A stretch of 64,000 nt of DNA from Aurantiochytrium sp. KH105. Lineage: Eukaryota; Sar; Bigyra; Thraustochytrida; Thraustochytriidae. A program made the position numbers and the translations under genes. Under the pieces are notes generated by a model. The model was not told where the DNA came from. It searched no databases and worked only from the letters and a program-made list of their open reading frames with translations. Below are positions 21,876 to 31,331 of this stretch, one piece after another. The stretch lies in the NCBI GenBank assembly GCA_003116975.1, contig BGKB01000121.1, forward strand, positions 142,747-206,746, read 5' to 3'. Every line of letters begins with the position of its first letter. Position 1 is the first letter of the stretch.

Positions 21876-24742
21876 CGACCCACGTTCGCGCCGCGCCGCG
21901 CCGCGCGGCTGGCCGGCCCTGCCTCCGAGGGAGCAAGCTAGCAGCCTTCTGCCGGCCAGCCTGGCGGGCCCCGCGCGAGCGACCACGAGTCTTCCGCGCG
22001 CCGGCGCCTCCGCGCGTAACGCCTAACAAATGAACTAAGTTAAATTAACGCCTGCCCTCGCGGCGAACCGGGCGAGGGCCACCCACCACAACAGCTTTCG
22101 AGCAACCGCAAGAGCGAAAGGCTCGCGCTGCTGCTGCATCTGCAGCTGCAGCTTCTTCTATCAACGCTCGCTGTCGCCGCGCCGCGCCGCCGGACGTCCT
22201 GCCGTCCGCAGCGTATCCCGCTCAGGATCCTTGGGGGGGAGCGCGGTGGGAGCCCGCCCGCCTTTTTTGGCGTGGCCGTATGATCGACTGTGAGCTGTCA
22301 GTGGTCGCACTAGGCCTAGGCAGAGGCCATCCCACCTGCTGAACAGCGCGCGTCATGGCGCTCACGAGTGCGCCCCCCGCCTGCCACGGCCTCGGGGCCG
22401 CACAGCAAGCAGCAAAGGGGTCGCCGGCCGGCTGGGCTTCTTCTTCTTCTTGGCCATGGTGGCTTGCGGGCGGGCTTGTGGCGGTCGATGCGAGCGATGA
22501 GATGAAAACAAGGAGTTTGGAGCAAGCCGCGGCAGAGATTTGGCCAGGAGTCAGTGGTGGCTGGACCAGACTTGCCGGAGAGAGAAAGCCTCCAGGCGGC
22601 GGTCAGGTCAGGCTTGTGGCAGCAGCCAGACAGCGGCGAGGCAGGCAGGCAGGCAGGCAGGAGAAGCCAAAGATGCAGTGATCGTCGCCGACTCTGCACG
22701 ACTTTGACTTTCTCTGTTGACTGGCGGTGGGCGGTGGAATAACAAGAAAAAATAACTCCAGCGCAGCTCCAACTTGGCGCTGACTGTGAGACTATTCACT
22801 GACGCAAGAATGAGAACCGACCGACAACTGCAAGCGAGTAGCCTAGTCCAAGCACGCAACTACGAGCAACGTAAGAGAAACAGGCAAAACGAAGTAAGCT
22901 TGGATAAAAGCAAGCGACAGCAACAGCAACAGCAACAGCAACCAACTCATTTCACAACAAGCTTGCGAAGAAGCCAAAAGATGAGCGCACAGCACAGCTA
23001 GCAAGCATATCCAGCAGACCAAGCTTCACGTTGCTCCGAAGTTGCCTTTGTGTGTTTCTTGTTCGACGGCATCTCGCATCTGTGATGCCATCCCGCGCCG
23101 GGAACGAAAGGCCATCCCATCCTGAAAATCATGAAAAGAAAAGAAAAAGCGCCCGTTGCACGCACCCATGCAACCCTCGGGAACCACCGACGACCGTTGC
23201 ACGCGCGCACTCGTGCTCGCACACGCAAGGCTCCCCTCGGCGACGTCGCTCGTTCTTGTCCACGCGTAGTACGAGGGCGAACCCGCGCGGCAACGCTGGT
23301 CCTACTACTATTTCTTTCACGTTTTTCTTCTTTCTTTTTGATCTTTTTTCTTTTTCCTTTTCGACTTCTTTTTCTGTCGCCGACCCTTCTTCCTCTTTTC
23401 TTCTTTTCCCGAATCTTTAAAGGCGCGCCGCCCCCACACCCCGCTCACACCCCGCGTGAAAGCGAGCAGACGCGACCACTGGACGGACCCGATCTGTCCA
23501 CGGCCTCTCGTCCGCACGATTTTCTAGGCCCGCGCTTACCGGAAACGCTACGGGTTCGCGCGGCGCCCGCGTGCCGCCCGGACCGCGCTTTGGACCCGGC
23601 CGGGCGCGTTCTTGGACCGCACGAAGCCGCGAGCGCGCGCGAGGCTTCCCTTGCGGGCTCTTCTGCTTTCCCCATACCGCGTCGAGCCGCGAAGCGCGGC
23701 CTGGCCCGGCCTGGCTGGCTCGCTGCGTCCTGCTGGCTGGCGAGCAGACCACCCGAGAACTCCCGGCCGGCGGGCCTCAAATCCACATCTGCTCTCATCA
23801 CACACGTCCACAGAACGAGACGAGCGCATCCGCGAAAAATCCTGTGGAATTGGAAGAGAGCGGGCCGAGAGCGGGCCTCGGAAAGGAGGGGGAGGTCTAA
23901 AAAGAAAGGAAAGGATAGCAAAGAAAGGAAAGGCGCCCGCCCCGCCACAGTGGCTCGACGAATGCGGGGACAAGGTTGACTTTTGAGCGGCCGTTTGCAA
24001 ATGCGCTCGGACGGGTGCATGGATTTTTTGGAGTAGTGCTGGTCACCATTTTCCGCTGCGTTGCGTGCGGATCGAGGACCGTTTGAAAGCAGATGGCGGC
24101 CGGTCCACAAGTATGATGGAAAAGCCTCGAGGACTCCGTGACTTGAGCGAGAGGCTCAGTCGTCGCTCTCGCCTGCTGCTGTTGCTACCGCTGCTGACGA
24201 CGATGATTGTGATGATGACGAAGAGAAGGGGGATGATGATGTCATGATGGGCCGGAAAGAGACGCTGAGGGAGAGCGCTCTGCATTGCGGCGCTTTGCTT
24301 GATTTGACATGGCCTTCTGCTCTCGAAATGTCAACAAAACTGCATACGCCAGACCGATCCGGGATTTGTTTTGCCGGCTGCGAATGCAGAGGAGAGATAC
24401 TACTACCTATCTGACTCGGACTCACTTACTGGCTGTGTGAAGAGGGGATGAACAGCGTGCTCTTGCGCGGTAGTTTCCTTGCACCAAAAGCAGCCAGATC
24501 GAGTGTCAGCTGCTGCTGCGGCGAGCAGTTGGGGCTCTTCTGGGGTCTTGTATGCGGATGGCACAGTAGAAGAGTCGCGCTTCACAACGAGATGAACCGT
24601 TGGTTTTGGTTCTTTGCCTGGCCTGCCAGCTATGCGTCGCAAGACGATCTGCATTGGCAGTGAAGAAGGAAAGCACACGCGGAGATCAGGCGTTAGACGT
24701 TGGACCTATCCGATAGTGGACTTGAGCCTTGCAACGAGCCAA
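21876..24742. other. Gene-free region with minor repeats
   Basis: No supported gene. Minor repeats are (GCAG)n at about 22637-22661, (CAACAG)n at about 22915-22943, and a TTTTTC-rich pyrimidine patch at about 23300-23410. GC content is high to about 23960 and then falls. I found no recognisable tRNA or rRNA, but structure-based RNA genes cannot be excluded by eye. Confidence 0.45.
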
Positions 24743-25620
24743 CCCCCCCCCCCCAGCTGCTGGCCTCGTTCGTCGCCAGACGCCGCGTCTTTGGGGAAAG
24801 TGACGTTGAGTCGGAATTGTCAAAAGGGACGGCGACAAATAGTTGTATACCAAGCGTCTGCCAGCTGACCTAGCGTTTGATGCATCATCATCATGAGCCT
24901 ATTGTTGCTGCTGGCCTCGTTCGTCGCCAGACGCCGCGTCTTTGGGAAAGTGACGTTGAGTCGGAATTGTCAAAAGGGACGGCGACAGATAGTTGTATAC
25001 CAAGCGTCTGCCAGCTGACCTAGCGTTTGATGCATCATCATCATGAGCCTATTGTTACTGCTGGCCTCGTTCGTCGCCAGACTACGCGTCTTTGGGAAAG
25101 TGACGTTGAGTCGGAATTGTCAAAAGGGACGGCGACAGATAGTTGTATACCAAGCGTCTGCCAGCTGACCTAGCGTTTGATGCATCATCATCATGAGCCT
25201 ATTGTTGCTGCTGGCCTCGTTCGTCGCCAGACGCCGCGTCTTTGAGAAAGTGACGTTGAGCCAGGATTGCCAAGAGGAACGGCGACAGATAGTTGTATAC
25301 CAAGCGTCTGCCAGCTGACCTAGAGTTTGATGCATCATAGTCATGAGCTTGTTGTTGCTGCTTGTCGTGTTTAACTCCAGACGCTATGTTTGTGGATCTG
25401 TCACGTCGAGCCAGGATTGTCAAAAGCGACAGCAGTAGAAAGTTACATGCCAAGCTCCTGCCAGATGATCCAGCATTGGATGCATTTCATAAATAAGTCT
25501 GCTATTGCTGCTGGCCTAATTCGAATCCAAACCCTGCGTTCGTGGATCTGTGAGGGCCCCAGTGGCAACCGTCCGCTTGTCAAGCCTCTCTCCGATGATC
25601 CAGGATCAGACGCGTCTCAT
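24743..25620. repeat. 150-bp tandem array, six copies, next to a C12 run
   Basis: A 150-bp unit starting at CTGGCCTCGTTCGTCGCCAG repeats at 24760, 24911, 25061, 25211, 25361 and 25511. The first four copies are nearly identical; the first has one extra G. The fifth is clearly diverged, and the sixth is both diverged and internally shortened, ending near 25620. A run of 12 C (24743-24754) abuts the first copy. Each full copy carries TGATGCATCATCATCATGA-like and AGCTGACCTAG strings. The length is a multiple of three, so one minus-strand frame stays partly open, but copies 1-3 carry a stop in it and no protein character is seen. Confidence 0.9.
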
Positions 25621-26054
25621 ACATGCGGCCTCAAACGTTGCGTCTCTGTAGCAAAGACGGAACAAAACGATGGACGAGAGATTTCACTATATGAGTGGAT
25701 CCCCTTTGGCAAACCTTTATCAAGCCTTGCGACGATTCCGTTCGCTGCCAACACGTTCCATTCCTTTGGATGATCACAATTCTACTTGGCAACTCATTTT
25801 TTCTTTTACCTTGCAACATATTCGTTTGCAGACATGTGTGGTTGACCAGATGGTAAATTATGTTTTACTGTTGAAATCAAAGATGCGTACACAAAGAATT
25901 GCCAAACATCAGCCGCAGGACCTAGAGTCAAGTGTATCGCACAGACAGCTAGCTGTAAGCTCGGCCAAAAGTCCCTTTGCTTCACACAAACGTGAGAGAT
26001 TCTCCTTGAATCATAAACAAAACGTCGTAGTAGGACAGCCCTAACCAACACCCC
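25621..26054. other. AT-richer unique stretch after the tandem array
   Basis: Base composition is visibly more AT-rich than the surroundings. One 124-codon frame runs 25670-26044 on the plus strand, but it has no recognisable motif and ends against the rhomboid stop, so I do not call it. The 3' end of the rhomboid transcript must fall here. Confidence 0.4.
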
Positions 26055-27206
26055 TTAGCAGACCTCTTGACAGAGCCCAATGAGCAAGTTGTTGTTGTCT
26101 GCGAGTCCATCCGGCGCCGTAGCGTTGACTGCAGGACTTGACGGACAGTACACCGTGACGGTGGTGGAGTTTACAAAATAGGCCGTGACGCCCGCATCCG
26201 AACACTCGTCACAGGTCCACCAGGGCGAGTCACCCGGTGGAAAGGGAACACACGAGAGATATCGGCACCACGTGCACCACTCGTCCGCATCGACACCTAG
26301 ATACAAGACCAAGAGCGAAACGACCACCAGCAGGGGCGTAATGAGCACAGACAAGCTCTGCAAGACAACCTGATACCGCTTGCGCTCCTTGAGCTCCCCC
26401 CATCGAGTGAAGCGATTTGAAACCAAAACGCCAAAACCAACCAAAATACCCGTCACGAATCCAGCAATGTGAGCAAAGTTGTCCAGAAAAGGCATGAGAC
26501 CCAGCATGAGGTTCACCGCCGTGGCCAGGACGAGCTGCGTAATGGAAATGCAGTGCTGGCCCTTGTACAGAGACCAGTTGAGAACGAGCTCGCTCCACGC
26601 GCTGCCAAAGAGCGCAAAGATTGCTCCCGAGGCACCCACGCCAACCGTGACGGGACTCAAAATTGCACTCCACACAACGCCCTGAAATCCACCCAAGAGA
26701 ATGATGAGCGCGGCCGCGAGACTTCCAAACTGGTTCTCGAGCGGGAAACCGATCTGCCAGAGCGCGAACATGTTGAAAAGGTAATGCAGAATCCCTGCGT
26801 GCAGGAAAATGGGTGCAATGAGACGGTACCAGTCTCCCTCCAAGATGAGATCTGCGCGCTTGGCGCCCAGCTCGAGCAAGGTGCTCACTGAGACGCCAAT
26901 GGTGGGGTTTGTCGAGAACGACTCAAGTTCCCAGTTGTTCACTGCAAACTCAATCACGAGCATTACGCTGCAGCACAAAAATAGCGTCATACACACCAGT
27001 GGCCGTCCTGTCTTGAACATCGACTTGGGCTCATCTGCATGCTGGATCTGGAACGAACCGTACGAGGACGCTGCGCGCAAAAGTCGTCGGTACGTCTTGG
27101 GAGTTGCCAGCGTCTCGCCCTCGACGCCCGTCTCCGCCGTGTCGACGGCCGGCGTCGCCACGGGCGTCGCGAGCCGCGTCTGCTCCACTCCCGCGGACGA
27201 CGCCAT
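26055..27206 (-). CDS. Rhomboid-family intramembrane serine protease, 383 aa
   Basis: Rhomboids cut substrates inside the membrane with a Ser-His dyad. Visible motifs: the WYRLIAPIFLHAGILHYLFNM loop and helix, with its WR-type and HxxxxHxxxN patterns; GVGASGAIFALFG with catalytic Ser193; and NFAHIAGFVTGILVGF with catalytic His246. The dyad is intact. Hydrophobic segments fit a cytosolic N-terminus of about 75 residues, one helix, then the six-helix core with a last helix near residues 280-305. After the last helix comes an 80-residue Cys-rich tail containing CTWC and CDEC pairs and two N-glycosylation sequons, probably lumenal and disulphide-bonded. The start is the ATG at 27206 in a good context (GCCATGG); the frame extends seven codons upstream only to a GTG. 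Confidence 0.93.
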   Translation of the reverse strand: MASSAGVEQTRLATPVATPAVDTAETGVEGETLATPKTYRRLLRAASSYGSFQIQHADEPKSMFKTGRPLVCMTLFLCCSVMLVIEFAVNNWELESFSTNPTIGVSVSTLLELGAKRADLILEGDWYRLIAPIFLHAGILHYLFNMFALWQIGFPLENQFGSLAAALIILLGGFQGVVWSAILSPVTVGVGASGAIFALFGSAWSELVLNWSLYKGQHCISITQLVLATAVNLMLGLMPFLDNFAHIAGFVTGILVGFGVLVSNRFTRWGELKERKRYQVVLQSLSVLITPLLVVVSLLVLYLGVDADEWCTWCRYLSCVPFPPGDSPWWTCDECSDAGVTAYFVNSTTVTVYCPSSPAVNATAPDGLADNNNLLIGLCQEVC

Positions 27207-28282
27207 GGCGCTCTTCTCCTCGCGCACGAGGCTGCTTGCACCTCGCGCCTTACTCGACCCGAAAAGAGAAAAGAAAACCAGACCTCGCCACCCTTGAGAG
27301 GTCAGTCAGTCAGATGGCCGACCGAGCCCGCCTGGCCCGCGCGCTCGCTCACTTCTCCGCTCACGCACTGCGGCGCCGCGGCGCGCACGGAGCCGTCCCT
27401 CGCCCCGCGCACGTCCTCCGCGGCGGCCTCGCGCCTCTCCTCCCACGCACGCACGCACCCGGACGCTGGCACGATGAGATGCGCGCGCGCGCGTGTTCCC
27501 GTTCTGGGTGCTCAAAGAGAGACTGCGAAAGTGGCGCGGGCTCCTCCGACGCCGCGCTCGTATCCGGTTCGCGTCGCACACGTTGTTCGTCATGCTATCA
27601 GCCGTACCAGACACGGCGCGGCATGTACCGGATAGCCCAAGTCTCTCCAACCCGTGCAAGAGGCCGGCTCTCGACGCTGAAAACGACCTCGACAACCTTC
27701 GGGTTGCAGTCACGCACTCCAAATGCGCCAAAGACCGTTGAGAACGTCGTCTTCGCGCGGGTTTGGGCGCACAGTTTGCTTTTTTCGGGTGGCTATTTCG
27801 CCGCTGCAACGCGAGCCGGCGCACAACAGCGAGCGGCTCGTTGTGGTCTCTGTGCCCCCCTCCCAGCCTGGGTCCCTTCATCGACCTCATTGGACTCGTG
27901 GCTTATCACCGCCGTAGGGGGCATACTGAAAGAGTTCAACTATTCGAACGTACTCCCCTGTCGGAAAACGTTTCATGCATAGCGGGGAGACCGGAGGAGG
28001 GCACAATGGGTATTTGCGGGAACGTTGGAGAATAGACCTCTTTCCAAGGATAGACCTCATCTTCGCGACGGCGCAGACTGACAACGACCACTAGCGAGCT
28101 AGCTTCTTCGCTTTCCTTGCCTCACCCGCGCGCGCGGTCGACGACCTTGACGCAGGCGGACGAACGCCAAGAGAACAGGGCTGCCACGCGTGCGCCGCTC
28201 TCTACTCCGCTTCCGCCCTCGCCCCGCACAGAGCCGACGTGCTCGGCTCGCGCAAAGAAAGAGTGCTTCGAGCCCAGCAACC
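27207..28282. promoter_or_regulatory. Divergent promoter region, rhomboid and prefoldin-5
   Basis: This 1.08-kb spacer lies between the divergent rhomboid and prefoldin genes. It starts GC-rich, with an alternating GCGCGCGCG run near 27481-27493, and contains no open frame with protein character. No TATA box is obvious near either start. Confidence 0.5.
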
Positions 28283-29146
28283 ATGTCGACGCCCCAGACG
28301 GACCCGACCAAAATCCCGCTGCAGCAGCTGCAGCAGCAGCGCAATATCATGCAACAGGTACGTTGAAGCTCCCATTCTTTTCTCGTGCTGGACTGGAAAT
28401 GCAAATGTAAACGTGTGGACGTCGGCAGACGAACTGACATTGCAACTGCCTACACCAGGAGCTGCAAGAGATGAAGACCCGTCACAGGAGCATGATGACT
28501 GCCTCAAAGCGCTATCTTGAGTCTCTGCGCACTGTCGAGATGGTCGAAAGCGCCCAGGACGGTACGTTTCTTTTTCTTTTTCTTTTCTTCGTCTTGCATT
28601 TGCAAGAGCCATCTGTCGCAACGGTTGACGCCCTAACGCGCCTCTTTCTTCTTTTTATCTCGTGCTGTCCGTATCTTCAATCCTGGCTGATCTTGTAAAC
28701 GCTCTCGTTTCTTCTCTGTTTTCTCTTTGCGCAGGTCAAAAAATGCTTGTTCCCATGAATGATTCCATCTTTGTTCCTGGAGAGCTTACCAACACTTCAC
28801 ATGTCACTGTTGAAATTGGCACGGGCTTCTTCGTCAAGCGCACCATCCCGGACGCCAAAGAGTACCTCGAGCGCAAGGTAAGTCTCATGCGCGGAAACTC
28901 TTTCTTCTGCTGGCATATGCCCTTGCCCCTTCTCCGTTCGCCAAAAAACAATGAACTCACGTCAAGAGCTCTCGCGCGTTATCCCTTCTTTTCGCCTTGC
29001 AGGTCAAGAATGTTCAACTTTACATTGAACGCGTGGGCGTGAATATTCTTGCCCAAGAGAACAACCTTTCTCAGATTGACGAAATCTTCCGCGCAAGGGT
29101 ACAGATGGTCAGAGAGCAGGCCGATGCTGCCGAGCAGCAGGCCTAA
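28283..29146 (+). CDS. PFDN5: Prefoldin subunit 5, four exons, 154 aa
   Basis: Prefoldin is a hexameric co-chaperone that hands nascent actin and tubulin to the CCT chaperonin. Exons are 28283-28357, 28459-28561, 28735-28877 and 29003-29146. The introns (101, 173 and 125 bp) begin GTACGT, GTACGT and GTAAGT and end in CAG. Splicing gives 154 residues, the same length as human PFDN5. The middle reads MLVPMNDSIFVPGEL, then VEIGTGFFVKRT and DAKEYLERK, matching the alpha-type prefoldin beta-hairpins. N- and C-terminal coiled-coil helices flank it. The first exon encodes a Gln/Leu-rich helix (PLQQLQQQRN). This is the only gene in the window whose structure demands introns. An AATAAA-like signal occurs near 29514. 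Confidence 0.95.
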
Positions 29147-29653
29147 GAACAGGAGAAAAGAAAATGTCCTCGTTTGTTTTATCTGCCCTCTCGCCGAGAA
29201 TCAACAAAGTAGTCAAGCTCGGGTCGGCCAAAGCCCTTTTGCCTGGGAGGGAGAGCCTTGTCGCCGCTCCTCTATGCAAGCCTATTACAAAGAAACACCC
29301 TTTTTTTCTTCTTTTTAAACCCCTTGACTCTCTCTCTCTGTATCTCTCTCGAGCCCAGGTCTCTTTTGCTTTTCTTTTTTTTTCTCCAAAAGTCATCTTT
29401 GATTCGATGCTGGTCATCATCGTGATCGGAAAAGGGACGAACAATTATCCAGTCTCATCTCTTCCTCGTCGCACTTGATCTTTGTCTGTCTTTCTGTCTC
29501 TCCTCGTGTGAAAAATAAAAAAATTGTGGTCGGCAGAGGCAGGCACGGCCGGCCCGGACCGAGCCACTGCAACCAGCCAGCCAGCCAGCAATTCATCTAC
29601 AAAGACTCGGAGTCACCAAAGGACGAAGGGCTCTGGGTGCGTGCGCTTACACG
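29147..29653. other. Spacer between prefoldin-5 and the dioxygenase gene
   Basis: Holds the prefoldin 3' region, pyrimidine-rich blocks at about 29300-29395, an AATAAA-like string near 29514, and a CCAG repeat just before 29590. The dioxygenase promoter must lie here; both genes point the same way. Confidence 0.45.
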
Positions 29654-30952
29654 ATGGCATCTGCTCGCGGAGAGGCGATGGCAGACATGCCCCTCCCCTC
29701 GCCCAAAGCCACAGGCGAAGTGAGCGAGGACATGCGCGCTGATGAACAGCTCATGGAGACTCTCGAGGACGCCGCGTACTGGCGCAAGGTCTGTCCACAC
29801 CTTCATGTAGGCGAGCATGAACGCGTGCAGGAGGCCGCGCAAGCCGCCAAAGAACGCGTCGCGAACTGGCAAACCCAGGCTGAAACGAAGCGCGGGGAGT
29901 TCGCAGAAAATGGGTTTTTCCACATGACTCCCCAAGACTTGGGCCTCGGCGAGGACGACTACCTCGAGCGCATTCACGCGCTTGCACTTGGCGTCGTTCG
30001 TCTCATGCAGCATGGTTGGCCCGCTTCTTTTATCTTCATCTATGACGAGGCCTGGATTCTCGTGGCCGGTGCCTCGGCGCGCCTCGAGGCGGCCACCGGC
30101 GGCTCGGGCTTCATTGGCGACATGTACGCCTGGTATGTCGAGCCAGACCACGGACAGCGCGGCTGGGGACCCCATCGGGACCGCATGGGTTCTGGTCCCG
30201 AGTCTTTCCGGGCCGATGGCACTTCAAAGCTCAGTACCACGTGGCTCGCGCTCACCGACGCTGGGCCCAACAATTCTTGTCTCTATGTTGTTCCGGCAAC
30301 CGCAGACCCGCTCTTTCACAAGGCGGATCGCCAGGACGTCGATCCGCTCGCCGAGATCTTCGCCAACGATCCTCAAGCCTATCAGAGCATTCGCGCGCTG
30401 CCGGCCCCTGCAGGCTGCGCTTGGCACTTTTCGCACCGCATCATTCATTGGGGGTCTCACGTGGCGCGCCGCTCCTCGCTTGGACCGGCGCGACCACCAC
30501 AGCCCCGCATCGCCATGAGCTGGGTTGTCGGCGACGCCGCCTACGAGGACCCGGCCTTCCCTCGAGAGGCAAATTTGCCCTCGCCTCCGGTGCATCTGCG
30601 TGTCGCCTTTGTTGCTGGACAAATTGTGGCCTATGGCGGACAGACCAAGCTCCGCAAGGGATTCCGGACCATGTGCTTTCGGTTCTTCAAAAAGCACAGT
30701 CAGCTCTTTACGGAATTTTACCGCGACAAGGTCGAGTTCATTCACTTTTGCCGTCCTGCGCCTGCTCCCGAAGTTCACCTCAAGGAGTCTTCGCGCAAGG
30801 CGCTGGAGACCGTCGACGTCTCCAAGCTCGAGTTTGCCACACCGCAGGACGATTCCAAGCTTGATGGCATCAAGGGCATGTTCGGGTCCGATTCCAGCAG
30901 CGAAGACGAAGACGATAACGACGACGACGAGGAGGAGGAGGATAACATGTAG
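29654..30952 (+). CDS. PhyH-like Fe(II)/2-oxoglutarate dioxygenase, 432 aa
   Basis: Phytanoyl-CoA-dioxygenase-type enzymes hydroxylate small molecules using iron, oxygen and 2-oxoglutarate. The facial triad can be read: GPHRDRMG gives His174 and Asp176, RIIHWGSHVA gives His265, and PQPRIAMSW supplies the arginine that should bind 2-oxoglutarate. LSTTWLALTDA and NSCLYVVPATAD are typical jelly-roll strands. The first 60 residues are a predicted helical leader. The last 30 residues are an almost pure Asp/Glu/Ser tail (SDSSSEDEDD), unusual for the family. Residues of the core align without a gap large enough to suggest loss of function. The substrate is unknown. There is no PTS1-like C-terminus, so a peroxisomal phytanoyl-CoA role is not supported. 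Confidence 0.82.
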   Translation: MASARGEAMADMPLPSPKATGEVSEDMRADEQLMETLEDAAYWRKVCPHLHVGEHERVQEAAQAAKERVANWQTQAETKRGEFAENGFFHMTPQDLGLGEDDYLERIHALALGVVRLMQHGWPASFIFIYDEAWILVAGASARLEAATGGSGFIGDMYAWYVEPDHGQRGWGPHRDRMGSGPESFRADGTSKLSTTWLALTDAGPNNSCLYVVPATADPLFHKADRQDVDPLAEIFANDPQAYQSIRALPAPAGCAWHFSHRIIHWGSHVARRSSLGPARPPQPRIAMSWVVGDAAYEDPAFPREANLPSPPVHLRVAFVAGQIVAYGGQTKLRKGFRTMCFRFFKKHSQLFTEFYRDKVEFIHFCRPAPAPEVHLKESSRKALETVDVSKLEFATPQDDSKLDGIKGMFGSDSSSEDEDDNDDDEEEEDNM

Positions 30953-31331
30953 AGTTTTGTCGAGAGACAGACAGATGGACCCACAAACCCCATCACTCGC
31001 CCGTAGCGCTGTATACAGATAATACAACTTCCTGAACAATCTGAACTCTTGGCGAAGCAGTACGTTTCGAGAAGGTCGAATTACCCCCCCCCCCCCCCCC
31101 CCCAACAACAAACAACAACAAAAATTGAATGAATGACTCCAGGTTGCCTTCGTTTTTCTCAAAACATCATCATGAGGAGACACGGACACGCAATTTTCTT
31201 TGGATTCTTCTGCACCAATTGCTGTTGATCATAGGATAGCCGACCGGAACACATTGGATGCGTGGATTTCCGCTGCACCTCACAAATCTCAAGGCTTCTT
31301 TGTTTGGAATTTGATTTTATTAGCTTTTTGT
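30953..31331. other. Convergent spacer with a C20 homopolymer
   Basis: A 379-bp spacer between two converging genes, so it should hold both polyadenylation sites. A run of 20 C occupies 31084-31103, followed by AACAACAAAC repeats. Confidence 0.6.

Noticed and set aside
24743-25620. CRISPR-like reading of the tandem array
   Set aside because: Copies abut directly with no spacers, the unit is 150 bp, and the window is eukaryotic.
25670-26044. 124-codon frame before the rhomboid gene
   Set aside because: No motif, no conserved-looking composition, and it lies in an AT-richer 3' flank.
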